Source: Microbulbifer agarilyticus S89 (lineage in GTDB: Bacteria; Pseudomonadota; Gammaproteobacteria; Pseudomonadales; Cellvibrionaceae). From it: a stretch of DNA of 64,000 nt. The stretch lies in assembly GCF_000220505.1 (NCBI RefSeq), contig NZ_AFPJ01000004.1:1-64000 (forward strand), written 5' to 3'. Position 1 is the first letter of the stretch. Every line of letters starts with the position of its first letter. A program made the translations under genes and the position numbers. Below the pieces are notes generated by a model, which was given only the letters and a program-made list of their open reading frames with translations, had not been told where the DNA came from and searched no databases. This document shows, piece after piece, positions 54,576 to 62,692 of the stretch.

Positions 54576-55934
54576 TTACAGTGCTAGCCTGAGGTTCCCC
54601 TCTACCTCACCAATTAGCGACTCCGGCACATTGTGTTCTCTCGCCAGCTCTCGCCAATTCGAAACCTGTTCCACCACTGCCTCAACAACCCCATCAATCT
54701 TCCGCTTACTAAACAGCGGGCTCACCGTTTCCAGGCTGTATAAATCTGCACGGGTAAAGTCGTCCCGCCTGCCGTTTAAGCTCATCCAGTGGCTGTTCAC
54801 CCAGCGGCTGCCGGGCTTGTAGCTGTAGGCGAGGTCGTAGGCGGGGGCCAGTTGCCAGGTTTTACCGTTGAGTTGGAAGGCAAAGTTCTTGGCATGGTCG
54901 TCGTGGTTGCGGGCGACGATGTTGAACACCATGCGGCGCAGCAGTTGTTCGGCATCGGTGGCGGGGAGTTTCAGTTGCCGCGCCACGGCGAACAGTTCGC
55001 CGTAAGAGTATGAGCCGGGCACCTTGTAATCCACGTGGGCAATGCCGTTTAAGGTCTGGATATGGGTTTTGTGGTTGCCGCGGCGGTCGAAGCGTTCGGT
55101 AATAAAGTGTCGGCGGTCGCCTTCGGTGAGCAGGTGGCTGGGCATCATGTGGATGCCGCAGGCGGTGGCCATTTTGTAGTAGACGTATTCCATGGCGCCG
55201 AAGCCCATGGGGTCGCCGAAGGTTTGTCTGTTTTTGTTGTGTTCGCTTACACCGTCGAACTTCATCAGGTAGTGGGTGAAGCCTTCCGGCACGTCGGTCT
55301 GCCCGGAGCGTACTTCGGTGAAGTCCTGGTTAAACGCGAGTACCGCCTTGGGGCGGGCGCCGCCGGCGCTCATGCCCACGGAGAGCAGGGCGAGCATTTC
55401 TTCCGGGTGGGCGGCGCGCTCGTCGTTTCCATTCGGGCCTAAATTCACCTGGAAGCCTGCGCGGCTGTCGAGCACTTCCTGGGCAATGCCCACCAGTTCG
55501 TCGATGGCGATGTGCTGGGAGGCGTTCAGGTGTTTGAGGCGGGTGGCGGGGGCGTATTCCAGTGCGCCCATGCCGCGCTTGCCGGTGTATTGCAGCCGTT
55601 GCAGTGGGGTGATGTCTGCGGGCTGTTTGCCCTGGGCGGCCATCCACGCGTTCAGTACCGCGTTGCCGAAGTCGTCCGGCAGGGAGTCGGCAATCATGCC
55701 GTTCAGGCCGCGGTAGGTGTCGAAGCTGAGCTGCGGGAAAGAATAGATGCGCTTGGCCAGCGGCATCTTGAGTGGCGACAGTTCGATGCCGGTATCGATA
55801 AATTCGGGGGTGTATTCGAAGGCGCCGAGGCCGGTGTCGGTATCAAAACTGACGGCGCCTACGTTGTGGCTCTTGGCCTCGCCATTGGGGCCGTGGCCGT
55901 CCGGCAGGTGCACGCTGATGACTTCCATTACCAT
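54576..55934 (-). CDS. hipA: HipA-family serine/threonine kinase toxin
   Basis: 452 residues. It has the HipA layout: N-subdomain (VGAVSFDTDTGLGAFEYTPEF), couple_hipA region, GGARPKAVL in the ATP/substrate loop, the catalytic block FNIVARNHDDHAKN (His-Asp345-Asp346) and LAPAYDLAYS for metal binding. E. coli HipA is 440 residues and inactivates GltX by phosphorylation; the target here is unknown. Its ATG overlaps the hipB stop, with a second ATG at 55928. It is the second gene of the toxin-antitoxin operon. Confidence 0.92.
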   Translation of the reverse strand: MVMEVISVHLPDGHGPNGEAKSHNVGAVSFDTDTGLGAFEYTPEFIDTGIELSPLKMPLAKRIYSFPQLSFDTYRGLNGMIADSLPDDFGNAVLNAWMAAQGKQPADITPLQRLQYTGKRGMGALEYAPATRLKHLNASQHIAIDELVGIAQEVLDSRAGFQVNLGPNGNDERAAHPEEMLALLSVGMSAGGARPKAVLAFNQDFTEVRSGQTDVPEGFTHYLMKFDGVSEHNKNRQTFGDPMGFGAMEYVYYKMATACGIHMMPSHLLTEGDRRHFITERFDRRGNHKTHIQTLNGIAHVDYKVPGSYSYGELFAVARQLKLPATDAEQLLRRMVFNIVARNHDDHAKNFAFQLNGKTWQLAPAYDLAYSYKPGSRWVNSHWMSLNGRRDDFTRADLYSLETVSPLFSKRKIDGVVEAVVEQVSNWRELAREHNVPESLIGEVEGNLRLAL

Positions 55935-56272
55935 GCGGTTGTGTCCTCATCCGTGTCTTGATCGCCCTCTTGCTTGTGCTGGCCGGAGGCCCGTTGCCGC
56001 TGTTTGCCCTGGAGCTTGGCCAGTTGTACCGGCGAGGGGGGCTGGGGTGGCAGGAAGTTATCCAGCTGGGTGGTGAGGTCGAGGGCCTGGAGTATGGCGA
56101 CCAGCGCTTCCAGCTGGACCTTGCCTTTCTCCGCATTCATTACCGCTTTGCGGCCCACGCCGGCACGCTCGGCCACCTCCAGTTGGGTGAGGTCGAGGTT
56201 GAGACGGGCCTGCTTCAGGCGCTGGCCGAGGAGCTCGGCAACGGCGGCAGGGGATTTCGCGGTGTAGTCCAT
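55928..56272 (-). CDS. hipB: HipB-like antitoxin, XRE-type DNA-binding protein
   Basis: 114 residues. A helix-turn-helix spans about 14-70 (LGQRLKQARLNLDLTQLEVAERAG, interrupted here), followed by a disordered, charged tail (GKQRQRASGQHKQEGDQDTDEDTTAW), which in this family is protease-sensitive. It represses its own promoter, neutralises HipA and overlaps the hipA start by a few bases. Confidence 0.9.
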   Translation of the reverse strand: MDYTAKSPAAVAELLGQRLKQARLNLDLTQLEVAERAGVGRKAVMNAEKGKVQLEALVAILQALDLTTQLDNFLPPQPPSPVQLAKLQGKQRQRASGQHKQEGDQDTDEDTTAW

Positions 56273-56315
56273 AATGTCCTTTCTATGGGATTTTAAGCCG
56301 CTTTTGTTCGATTAT

Positions 56316-56411
56316 GTCCCAATTGTGGGACTTTGTTAACACTTTATGTTAGGACCCTAAATAAGGACTTTGCTCGGTTTTAAATATTTAAAGTGTAGAT
56401 ATAGGGACTTT
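56316..56411. promoter_or_regulatory. Candidate HipB operators
   Basis: A perfect GTCCCA-N4-TGGGAC palindrome (56316-56331) lies 44 bases before the hipB start. GGACTTT recurs at 56328-56334, 56365-56371 and 56405-56411. This fits repeated operators of HipB proteins, though the sequence differs from the E. coli TATCC-N8-GGATA form. Confidence 0.5.
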
Positions 56412-56476
56412 ATGGTTTGTTGTGCGTTTTGTGCGTTGCTGGCATTTTGCACACTTTTCCGGCGGGTGTACCCCCA

Positions 56477-56500
56477 ACTCCGCCCCCTCTAGGGAGGATG
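56477..56500. promoter_or_regulatory. MalT-box-like element upstream of the sugar permease
   Basis: ACTCCGCCCC (56477-56486; GGGGCGGAGT on the minus strand) faces AGGGAGGATG (56491-56500). Each half has two mismatches from the MalT box. The second is like the half-site at 25558 in front of the lipoprotein amylase. Confidence 0.45.
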
Positions 56501-56627
56501 GCTGGGCTTGTGATGGCTGACAGAATTCATCCACAACCAGAAATACGGTAATCAGCGCACAGTGCGCAGGCGGCAAATTGGCCGGCAAGCGCGTGCGCTA
56601 GCCCACAATAAACAGGCGAATACAGCG

Positions 56628-58127
56628 ATGAAGAAACAGCCCAAGCTTCCCTTTTGGCAGGTGTGGAATGTCAGCCTCGGTTTCCTCGGGGTGCAATTTG
56701 GTTTTGCTCTGCAAAACGCCAACGCCAGCCGAATCCTGTCGGACCTGGGTGCCGACCTGCACTCCCTGTCCCTGTTCTGGATCGTCGCGCCGCTGATGGG
56801 CCTTATCGTACAGCCGATTGTTGGCTCTGCGTCTGACCGCACCTGGAGCCGCTTCGGCCGTCGTAACCCTTACATTTTGTTCGGTGCCATTGCCGCGGCG
56901 CTGGGTATGGCGTTTATGCCGAATGCCAGCATTGTGGTGGCCTTTATTGCACCCATCCTGTTTGGTGGTGTGATGCTGGCGCTGATGGATGCCGCCTTCA
57001 ACGTCACCATGCAGCCTTTCCGCGCGCTGGTTTCCGACATGGTGCCTTCCGAGCAGCGCACCGTGGGTTACTCGGTACAGTCCCTGCTGATCAACATCGG
57101 CGCGGTCATGGGTTCCATGCTGCCGTTTATCCTCACCAACGTGATTGGGCTGGAAAATACCGCGCAGGCCGGTGAAGTTGCGCCTTCTGTTATCTGGGCC
57201 TTCTATATCGGTGCTTCGGTGCTGCTGGGCTCGGTGCTGTGGACCGTGTTTCGCACCAAGGAATATCCGCCGGAAGAGTACAACGCGTACAAAGGTATCG
57301 ACGCGGAAGAAGTGGCCCGCGAGCGCGCCGAACGCAAATCCCTGCCACAGCGCCTAGCCGGTTTCTTCGCCCTGCTGGTGAGCATGCCGAAAACCATGCG
57401 TCAGCTGGCGGTGGTGCAGTTCTTCTCCTGGTTCTCCCTGTTCATTATGTGGGTCTACACCACCCCGGCCATCACCCAGCACGTGTGGGGTGTGGAAGCC
57501 AAGTGGTTTGATCACGATTACTTAGCCACCGTTGGCGAAATCCCCGCACACATCGCCGCCGCCAAAGGCGCCGCTGGTGACTGGGTAGGTATTATCTTTG
57601 CCGCTTACTCGCTGTTTGCTGCGCTCTTCTCCATCGTGCTGGCGCGCGTAGCGCACACCATCGGCCGCAAGCCGACGTACGCGCTGTCCCTACTGTTGGG
57701 TGGCCTGGGTTACATGAGCTTTGTACTGTTCAAAGGTGGCGATGCCACTCAGGTGAACCTGCTGATTACCGAAGTAACCGTACCGAGCGGTGCCGTTGGC
57801 CTGATGCTGCCGATGATCGGTGTGGGTATCGCCTGGGCCGCCATCCTGGCCATGCCGTACGCAATCCTGTCTGACTCGCTGCCAGCAGCCAAGACCGGTG
57901 TGTACATGGGTATCTTCAACTTCACCATCGCCGCCCCGCAGATTCTGTCTGCTCTGGTTGCCGGCCCGATCCTGGCGACCGTGTTCGACAACCAGGCCAT
58001 CTACATCATTATGCTGGCCGGTGTGTTTATGGTGTGCGGCGCCATCTCCGTGTTCTTCGTACGCGAGCACGAAGCTGAGCCGGACAACGGCCCCAAAGCG
58101 GACAACGGTGAGGCCGCTGCGGCCTGA
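56628..58127 (+). CDS. Sugar permease of the MFS SLC45/GPH type (MalY/SuxC-like)
   Basis: 499 residues with 12 predicted transmembrane helices. It begins PKLPFWQVWNVSLGFLGVQFGFALQNANASRIL and has the loop motif GSASDRTWSRFGRRNPYIL, both typical of bacterial relatives of SLC45 such as Caulobacter MalY and Xanthomonas SuxC. It likely imports maltose or another disaccharide by proton symport across the inner membrane, a second route beside the ABC importer. ATG 56628 is chosen; in-frame upstream codons begin a non-hydrophobic, basic extension. It ends in a charged tail and a terminator. Confidence 0.88.
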   Translation: MKKQPKLPFWQVWNVSLGFLGVQFGFALQNANASRILSDLGADLHSLSLFWIVAPLMGLIVQPIVGSASDRTWSRFGRRNPYILFGAIAAALGMAFMPNASIVVAFIAPILFGGVMLALMDAAFNVTMQPFRALVSDMVPSEQRTVGYSVQSLLINIGAVMGSMLPFILTNVIGLENTAQAGEVAPSVIWAFYIGASVLLGSVLWTVFRTKEYPPEEYNAYKGIDAEEVARERAERKSLPQRLAGFFALLVSMPKTMRQLAVVQFFSWFSLFIMWVYTTPAITQHVWGVEAKWFDHDYLATVGEIPAHIAAAKGAAGDWVGIIFAAYSLFAALFSIVLARVAHTIGRKPTYALSLLLGGLGYMSFVLFKGGDATQVNLLITEVTVPSGAVGLMLPMIGVGIAWAAILAMPYAILSDSLPAAKTGVYMGIFNFTIAAPQILSALVAGPILATVFDNQAIYIIMLAGVFMVCGAISVFFVREHEAEPDNGPKADNGEAAAA

Positions 58128-58152
58128 GACAAAGATATCGATTGCTGATTTA

Positions 58153-58177
58153 AGCCCCTGTAAAGGGGCTTTTTTTT
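58153..58177 (+). terminator. Rho-independent terminator after the sugar permease
   Basis: AGCCCCT / AGGGGCT stem with a GTAA loop, then eight T. Confidence 0.9.
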
Positions 58178-58319
58178 GCCTGTTCGTTTTGTAGCAGGAG
58201 CCGTATCTGGCGCTGTAATGGCGTGTAAGAGCACATTACTCAGGGTTTGCGGTATATTGTTTCGTTGACCTAAGTGTCTGCAAACAGATATTCGAAATAA
58301 TAATTCAGGAAGAGTCCGG

Positions 58320-60302
58320 ATGAGCTTTCTTCGCGCGCTGTGCACTCCGCTCGTTTCAGCCTGCTTTGGGCTGATTGTCGCTATCACCTTTTCGTTTCAA
58401 GCATATGGCAAAGCCAGTGAACTGACGGCAAAAGACTATGGTGCCTTACCGAAGGTAAGTATGTTGGCGGTATCCCCCAGCGGCGAAAAAATAGCATTCC
58501 GCATGACGGATGAGACTGGTGCAGACTTTGCGGTAGTGATGTCGCTAACCGAGGGTAAGCGGTTGGGTGCCGTGAATCTGTCCGCGACGACGCCGGATAC
58601 CATATATTTTGCTAATGAGAATGAATTGATTCTCCAGGCCTCGGACGTGCGCAGGCTCTTTGGATTTCGAGGCAAACTCGATTTGAGTACCGCCTACGCC
58701 TTTGACTGGCGCTCGGGTGATGTGCGCCAGCTGCTGATTCCGGGCGACGTTGTTTATCGCGGCCAGTCCGGGCTGGGCCGAATCATTGGCCTGTCGCCGG
58801 ACAATAAGTTCGCCTATATGCCCGCCTATGTTCCCAAAGACCACCACGACAATAACCCGCGCTACTCACTGGTGCGGGTTGAACTTGAGGATCCCCGGCG
58901 CCCGAAGGTGCATTTCAAGGGGCGCCATAGCTCCCGGGATTTCTTCCTTGATCAGAATGGTGAAGTCATCGCCCATGAGTTGTTTGACAATAAGCGCAAT
59001 GTGCATCGGTTGCTGGCTCGCCAGAACGATGAGTGGGTGGACGTTTATCACAAGGAAACGGACATCCCTACCATCAGCTTTATGGGATTAACCCCCGACC
59101 GCGAGTCGGTTATTGCGATCAGTACCAGCAGCGAGAGTGGTCGGGATAATTTCTATGCCCTGTCCCTGAGCTCCGGTGAATTTACCGATTTGGGCTTTGG
59201 CCGTGCCGATGCGGATGTGGAGCGAACCTACCAAAGTCTGGATCAGCGCGTTTGGGGCGTGCGTTATTCCGGGCTTACGCCAAGTTATCGGTTCTTTGAT
59301 GAATCCATCAGCCAGCGTATGGAAGATATCCAGGCCTATTTTGCCGGGCACTCTGTATGGCTGCAGGATTGGACGGACGGGTGGGAGCACCTGATGGTGT
59401 ATGTAGAAGGGTCTCAGGTTGCCGGTGACTACTATCTGTTCCCAAAAGAAGGGGCGCCGGTAAAGCTTGCTTCGGCGCGCCCGAATATTCGCAGTGATCA
59501 GGTCCATCCGATTGCGACGATTAACTTCAAGGCCCGCGATGGCCTGACGATTCCGACCTTGCTCACCCTGCCAAAAAACAAAGTCGGCGACTTGAAGAAC
59601 CTACCCGCCGTGATCATGCCTCATGGCGGGCCAGCGGAATACGACCGGGTTAGCTTCGACTGGTTGGCTCAGGCGTTGGCCAACCGGGGCTACCTGGTTG
59701 TGCAGCCTCAGTTCAGGGGCTCAACTGGTTTTGGCCTTGCGCACTACTTGGCAGGCCAGGGTGAGTGGGGTGCAAAAATGCAGGACGACCTGACCGATGC
59801 GGTGGAAATGCTGGTGCGTAAAGGAATCGTCAATGCGGACAAAGTGTGTATTGCCGGAATGAGCTATGGTGGCTATGCCGCGCTTGCCGGTGGTGCTTTT
59901 ACCCCAAAGAAATACCGCTGCGTGGTTTCCGTGAATGGCGTGAGTGATCTGGAGCAAATGCTGCGCACGGAAAAACGTGACCATGGTCGCCACCATTGGG
60001 TAGTCGCCTATTGGGAAAAGCTGATGGCCAATGGCGACGCAGACAAAGATACCCTGCGCGCAGTATCCCCAGCGCGACACTCGGAGCAATTCCAGGCGCC
60101 GGTACTTCTGATTCACGGCGAAGATGACGTTATCGTGCCACTGAAGCAGTCCAAAAATATGTACAAACGCCTGAAGCGTGAGAAAAAGCCGGTGGAATTC
60201 GTGGAGCTGAAAGACGAAACCCATTATCTGGATACCCCAGAGGGCCGCATGCAGACGGTCGAAAAAATCGTCGCTTTCGTCGACAAGCATCTGCAGCCCT
60301 GA
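58320..60302 (+). CDS. Exported S9-family prolyl oligopeptidase
   Basis: 660 residues. The signal peptide (VAITFSFQAYGKA) is followed by a beta-propeller-like N-domain (about 40-390) and an alpha/beta-hydrolase C-domain. The catalytic triad is Ser515 (GMSYGGY), Asp602 or Asp603 (HGEDDVIVP) and His635 (ETHYL). Family members cut peptides after proline or act as acylaminoacyl/dipeptidyl peptidases. Expected in the periplasm. Next, 68 bases downstream, is an amino acid symporter, so peptide breakdown and amino acid uptake may be linked. Confidence 0.9.
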   Translation: MSFLRALCTPLVSACFGLIVAITFSFQAYGKASELTAKDYGALPKVSMLAVSPSGEKIAFRMTDETGADFAVVMSLTEGKRLGAVNLSATTPDTIYFANENELILQASDVRRLFGFRGKLDLSTAYAFDWRSGDVRQLLIPGDVVYRGQSGLGRIIGLSPDNKFAYMPAYVPKDHHDNNPRYSLVRVELEDPRRPKVHFKGRHSSRDFFLDQNGEVIAHELFDNKRNVHRLLARQNDEWVDVYHKETDIPTISFMGLTPDRESVIAISTSSESGRDNFYALSLSSGEFTDLGFGRADADVERTYQSLDQRVWGVRYSGLTPSYRFFDESISQRMEDIQAYFAGHSVWLQDWTDGWEHLMVYVEGSQVAGDYYLFPKEGAPVKLASARPNIRSDQVHPIATINFKARDGLTIPTLLTLPKNKVGDLKNLPAVIMPHGGPAEYDRVSFDWLAQALANRGYLVVQPQFRGSTGFGLAHYLAGQGEWGAKMQDDLTDAVEMLVRKGIVNADKVCIAGMSYGGYAALAGGAFTPKKYRCVVSVNGVSDLEQMLRTEKRDHGRHHWVVAYWEKLMANGDADKDTLRAVSPARHSEQFQAPVLLIHGEDDVIVPLKQSKNMYKRLKREKKPVEFVELKDETHYLDTPEGRMQTVEKIVAFVDKHLQP

Positions 60303-60370
60303 TTTGAGATTTTAATGCGATTGGGCGAACATCGTCGGTTTGCTGCAAACTGACGAAGTCGCCCAATTTC

Positions 60371-61750
60371 ATGTCCTTCCTCCAATCCCTCGAATCCGCC
60401 CTCAATACCTTTGTCGCCTACGCTTGGGGCACGCCGCTGCTGGTGCTGCTGGTGGGTGGTGGCCTGTTTCTGCTGATCAGCTCGCGCGCACGCCCATACC
60501 GCCATCTCGGCCACAGTATCGACCTGCTGCGCGGCAAGTACGACGACCCTAACGATCCCGGCCAGGTATCCCACCGCCAGGCGCTGTCCACCGCGCTTTC
60601 CGGCACGCTGGGTCTTGGCAACATTGCCGGCGTCGCCATCGCCATCAGTGCCGGAGGCCCCGGGGCGATTTTCTGGATGTGGATCACTGCACTGGTGGGG
60701 GTTGCCACCAAGTTCTATACCGCCACCCTGGCGGTGATGTATCGAGGCCGCGATAGCAGTGGTGAGATCCAAGGCGGGCCCATGTATGTGATTCGTGAAG
60801 GCTTGGGCAAACGCTGGCGGCCACTGGCGTACCTGTTTGCCATCGCCGGCCTGGCCGGCCTGCTGCCGTCGTTCCAGTCGAACCAGACGGTGCAGTTGCT
60901 GCGGGTCTCTTTTGCCGAGCCGCTGGGATGGGTAAGCGCGGACAATAGTTTCCTGTTTGATTTTTCCCTTGGCGTGGCCCTGGCGCTGGCGGCACTGGTG
61001 GTGATCTCCGGGCGTATCCAGCGTATTGGTCGGTTTGCGGTGCGCATTGTGCCGGCCATGGTGATCTTTTATCTGGTGTTGACGCTCGGGGTGATTGCCT
61101 ACTTCTGGCAGGGTATTCCCGCGGCTTTCACGCTGATTTTGAGTGATGCCTTTACCGGTAAAGCGGTTGCCGGCGGTGCACTGGGGGCGGTTATTGCCAC
61201 CGGGGTGAGCCGCGGTGCCTTTTCCAATGAGGCCGGTATTGGCACCGAATCTTTGGCGCACGGCGCGGCGAAAACCACCGAGCCGGTGCGTGAGGGTGTG
61301 GTGGCGATGATCGGCCCGATCGTGGATACGCTGATTGTGTGCACCTGCACCGCACTGGTTATTCTGCTCACCGGTGTGTGGCAGGGGGCAGAGGGCATAG
61401 CAGGGGTGTCCCTGACCGCGGATGCGTTTAGCAGTGTCTTTGGTGGCTGGGGCCCGGTACTGCTGCTGATTATGGTCGTACCGCTGGCATTCAGTACCAT
61501 CGTTACTTTCTGGTACTACGGCATGAAGTGTTTTGTGTTTCTGTTCGGCACACGCTTTCAGGTGGTTTACACGGTGTTGTACATGCTGCTGATTATCCTG
61601 GGGGCCGTGCTGTCACTGAACATTGTGAATAGTTTGATTATTGGTATGTACGCCGTGATGGCCATTCCCACCATGTTGTCGACCATTCGCCTGTCCGGGC
61701 GTGTGAACAAGGCGGCCCATGATTACTTTGTGAAAACACCGGGTGCTTAA
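60371..61750 (+). CDS. Alanine/glycine:cation symporter (AGCS family)
   Basis: 459 residues with about 11 transmembrane helices. Family signatures are visible: STALSGTLGLGNIAGVAIAI, GPGAIFWMWITALVG, GVSRGAFSNEAGIGTESLAHGAAKT and FWYYGMKCFVFLFG. It takes up alanine or glycine with sodium. No strong ribosome site precedes ATG 60371, which lies 68 bases after the S9 peptidase; coupling to that gene is possible. Confidence 0.9.
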   Translation: MSFLQSLESALNTFVAYAWGTPLLVLLVGGGLFLLISSRARPYRHLGHSIDLLRGKYDDPNDPGQVSHRQALSTALSGTLGLGNIAGVAIAISAGGPGAIFWMWITALVGVATKFYTATLAVMYRGRDSSGEIQGGPMYVIREGLGKRWRPLAYLFAIAGLAGLLPSFQSNQTVQLLRVSFAEPLGWVSADNSFLFDFSLGVALALAALVVISGRIQRIGRFAVRIVPAMVIFYLVLTLGVIAYFWQGIPAAFTLILSDAFTGKAVAGGALGAVIATGVSRGAFSNEAGIGTESLAHGAAKTTEPVREGVVAMIGPIVDTLIVCTCTALVILLTGVWQGAEGIAGVSLTADAFSSVFGGWGPVLLLIMVVPLAFSTIVTFWYYGMKCFVFLFGTRFQVVYTVLYMLLIILGAVLSLNIVNSLIIGMYAVMAIPTMLSTIRLSGRVNKAAHDYFVKTPGA

Positions 61751-61792
61751 TTTTCACGCGTAAACTCGCTGCGTATTCTGTGTCATATTTTT

Positions 61793-61806
61793 GTGCGCAT
61801 GCGCAC
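61793..61806. repeat. Palindrome downstream of the symporter gene
   Basis: GTGCGCATGCGCAC is a perfect 14-base palindrome. A second GC hairpin (GCGCGTTGCGCGC, 61816-61828) followed by TTTTT lies just beyond and may act as a weak terminator for the symporter gene. Confidence 0.45.
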
Positions 61807-61874
61807 CCGGAATGGGCGCGTTGCGCGCTTTTTACTCGAATGGGTCAATTAGTCGCTTGGCGCGTAAAAAATTA

Positions 61875-61892
61875 TTGTGAAGGTTCTCACAA
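61875..61892. promoter_or_regulatory. Perfect CRP/Vfr-type site upstream of the bactofilin
   Basis: TTGTGAAGGTTCTCACAA has the exact TGTGA-N6-TCACA form of a CRP site and lies 115-132 bases before the bactofilin start. Function is inferred from the consensus only. Confidence 0.5.
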
Positions 61893-62006
61893 AGTGAGCC
61901 TGTGACCGGTTTTTTGTCTCACTCACTATGGGAACTGTCACCAAAAAACGCTAAAAACGTCGTTCCTTAAAAAAACATAAGCTCTTTACGGTTATTAGGT
62001 GGAACA

Positions 62007-62612
62007 ATGGCGAATCCTCTCGACCCCAAGCCGGACGCAAGTCTGGATTCCAACTCTTTTCTTTCTGGAATGAACGAAGGTGGTGCGTCTGAGCGTCCTT
62101 TCGCGGACAAACTCGATGCATCCATGGCGAAGGATCGCTCCGTAATCGGTAAAAACATCAAGTTCCGCGGTGAGCTGATTGGCACCGAAGACCTGCACAT
62201 CGAAGGTACCATCGAAGGCACCGTCATTATGGAAGGTCACGACCTGTCCATTGGTCGTGAAGGCGAAATCAACGCGAATATCCACGCACAGAACATCGTG
62301 ATCAACGGCACCCTGACCGGCGATGCGCTGGCCGACGAGCTGATTGAAATCCGTAACACCGCGGTAGTGAAAGGCAACCTGATTGCCCCGCGCATCCAGC
62401 TGGACGACGGTGGTAAGTTCCGCGGTTCCATGGATATGGTCGACACCGATGACGAGATGAAAGCCCGTCATTCCGAATTCAAAGACAAGCTGGTTCACCC
62501 GAACCTGCCGCCGAAGGACGAAGCGCCGAGTGCGCCCGTGGCGAAAAAGTCTTTCGCCCCGAAAGACAGTGCCAAGGATCAGGCCAAGGAAGCGGAGCTG
62601 GCTGACAGCTAA
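62007..62612 (+). CDS. Bactofilin (polymer-forming cytoskeletal protein)
   Basis: 201 residues. The central bactofilin domain (about 45-140) is a right-handed beta-helix repeat: SVIGKNIKFRGELIGTEDLHIEGTIEG-type turns of about 17-18 residues, continuing through VVKGNLIAPRIQLDDGGKFRG. Both ends are charged and probably disordered. Bactofilins polymerise at the membrane and organise cell shape or wall synthesis. AGGTGG precedes ATG 62007. It is followed by a strong terminator, then a tandem methyltransferase-like gene on the same strand. Confidence 0.93.
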   Translation: MANPLDPKPDASLDSNSFLSGMNEGGASERPFADKLDASMAKDRSVIGKNIKFRGELIGTEDLHIEGTIEGTVIMEGHDLSIGREGEINANIHAQNIVINGTLTGDALADELIEIRNTAVVKGNLIAPRIQLDDGGKFRGSMDMVDTDDEMKARHSEFKDKLVHPNLPPKDEAPSAPVAKKSFAPKDSAKDQAKEAELADS

Positions 62613-62621
62613 CCCCCGCGG

Positions 62622-62657
62622 CAACGCCGCAGGCTCTCCTGCGGCGTTGTGTTTTTT
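62622..62657 (+). terminator. Rho-independent terminator after the bactofilin
   Basis: Perfect 12-base stem CAACGCCGCAGG / CCTGCGGCGTTG with a CTCT loop, then TG and six T. Confidence 0.92.
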
Positions 62658-62692
62658 CCTCTGGCTCACGCCCCGAATTCCTGCGATAAACA

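Larger units (their letters stand above)
56273..56627. promoter_or_regulatory. Divergent promoter region of hipBA and the sugar permease
   Basis: 355 bases without a gene. The hipB-proximal half is AT-rich and carries operator-like repeats (56316-56411). The permease-proximal half is GC-rich and carries MalT-box-like sequences (56477-56500). Confidence 0.6.

Noticed and set aside
54576-56272. hipBA as a further integron cassette
   Set aside because: No attC-like site was seen between hipA and the cassette region or after hipB, and base use is closer to the core genes.
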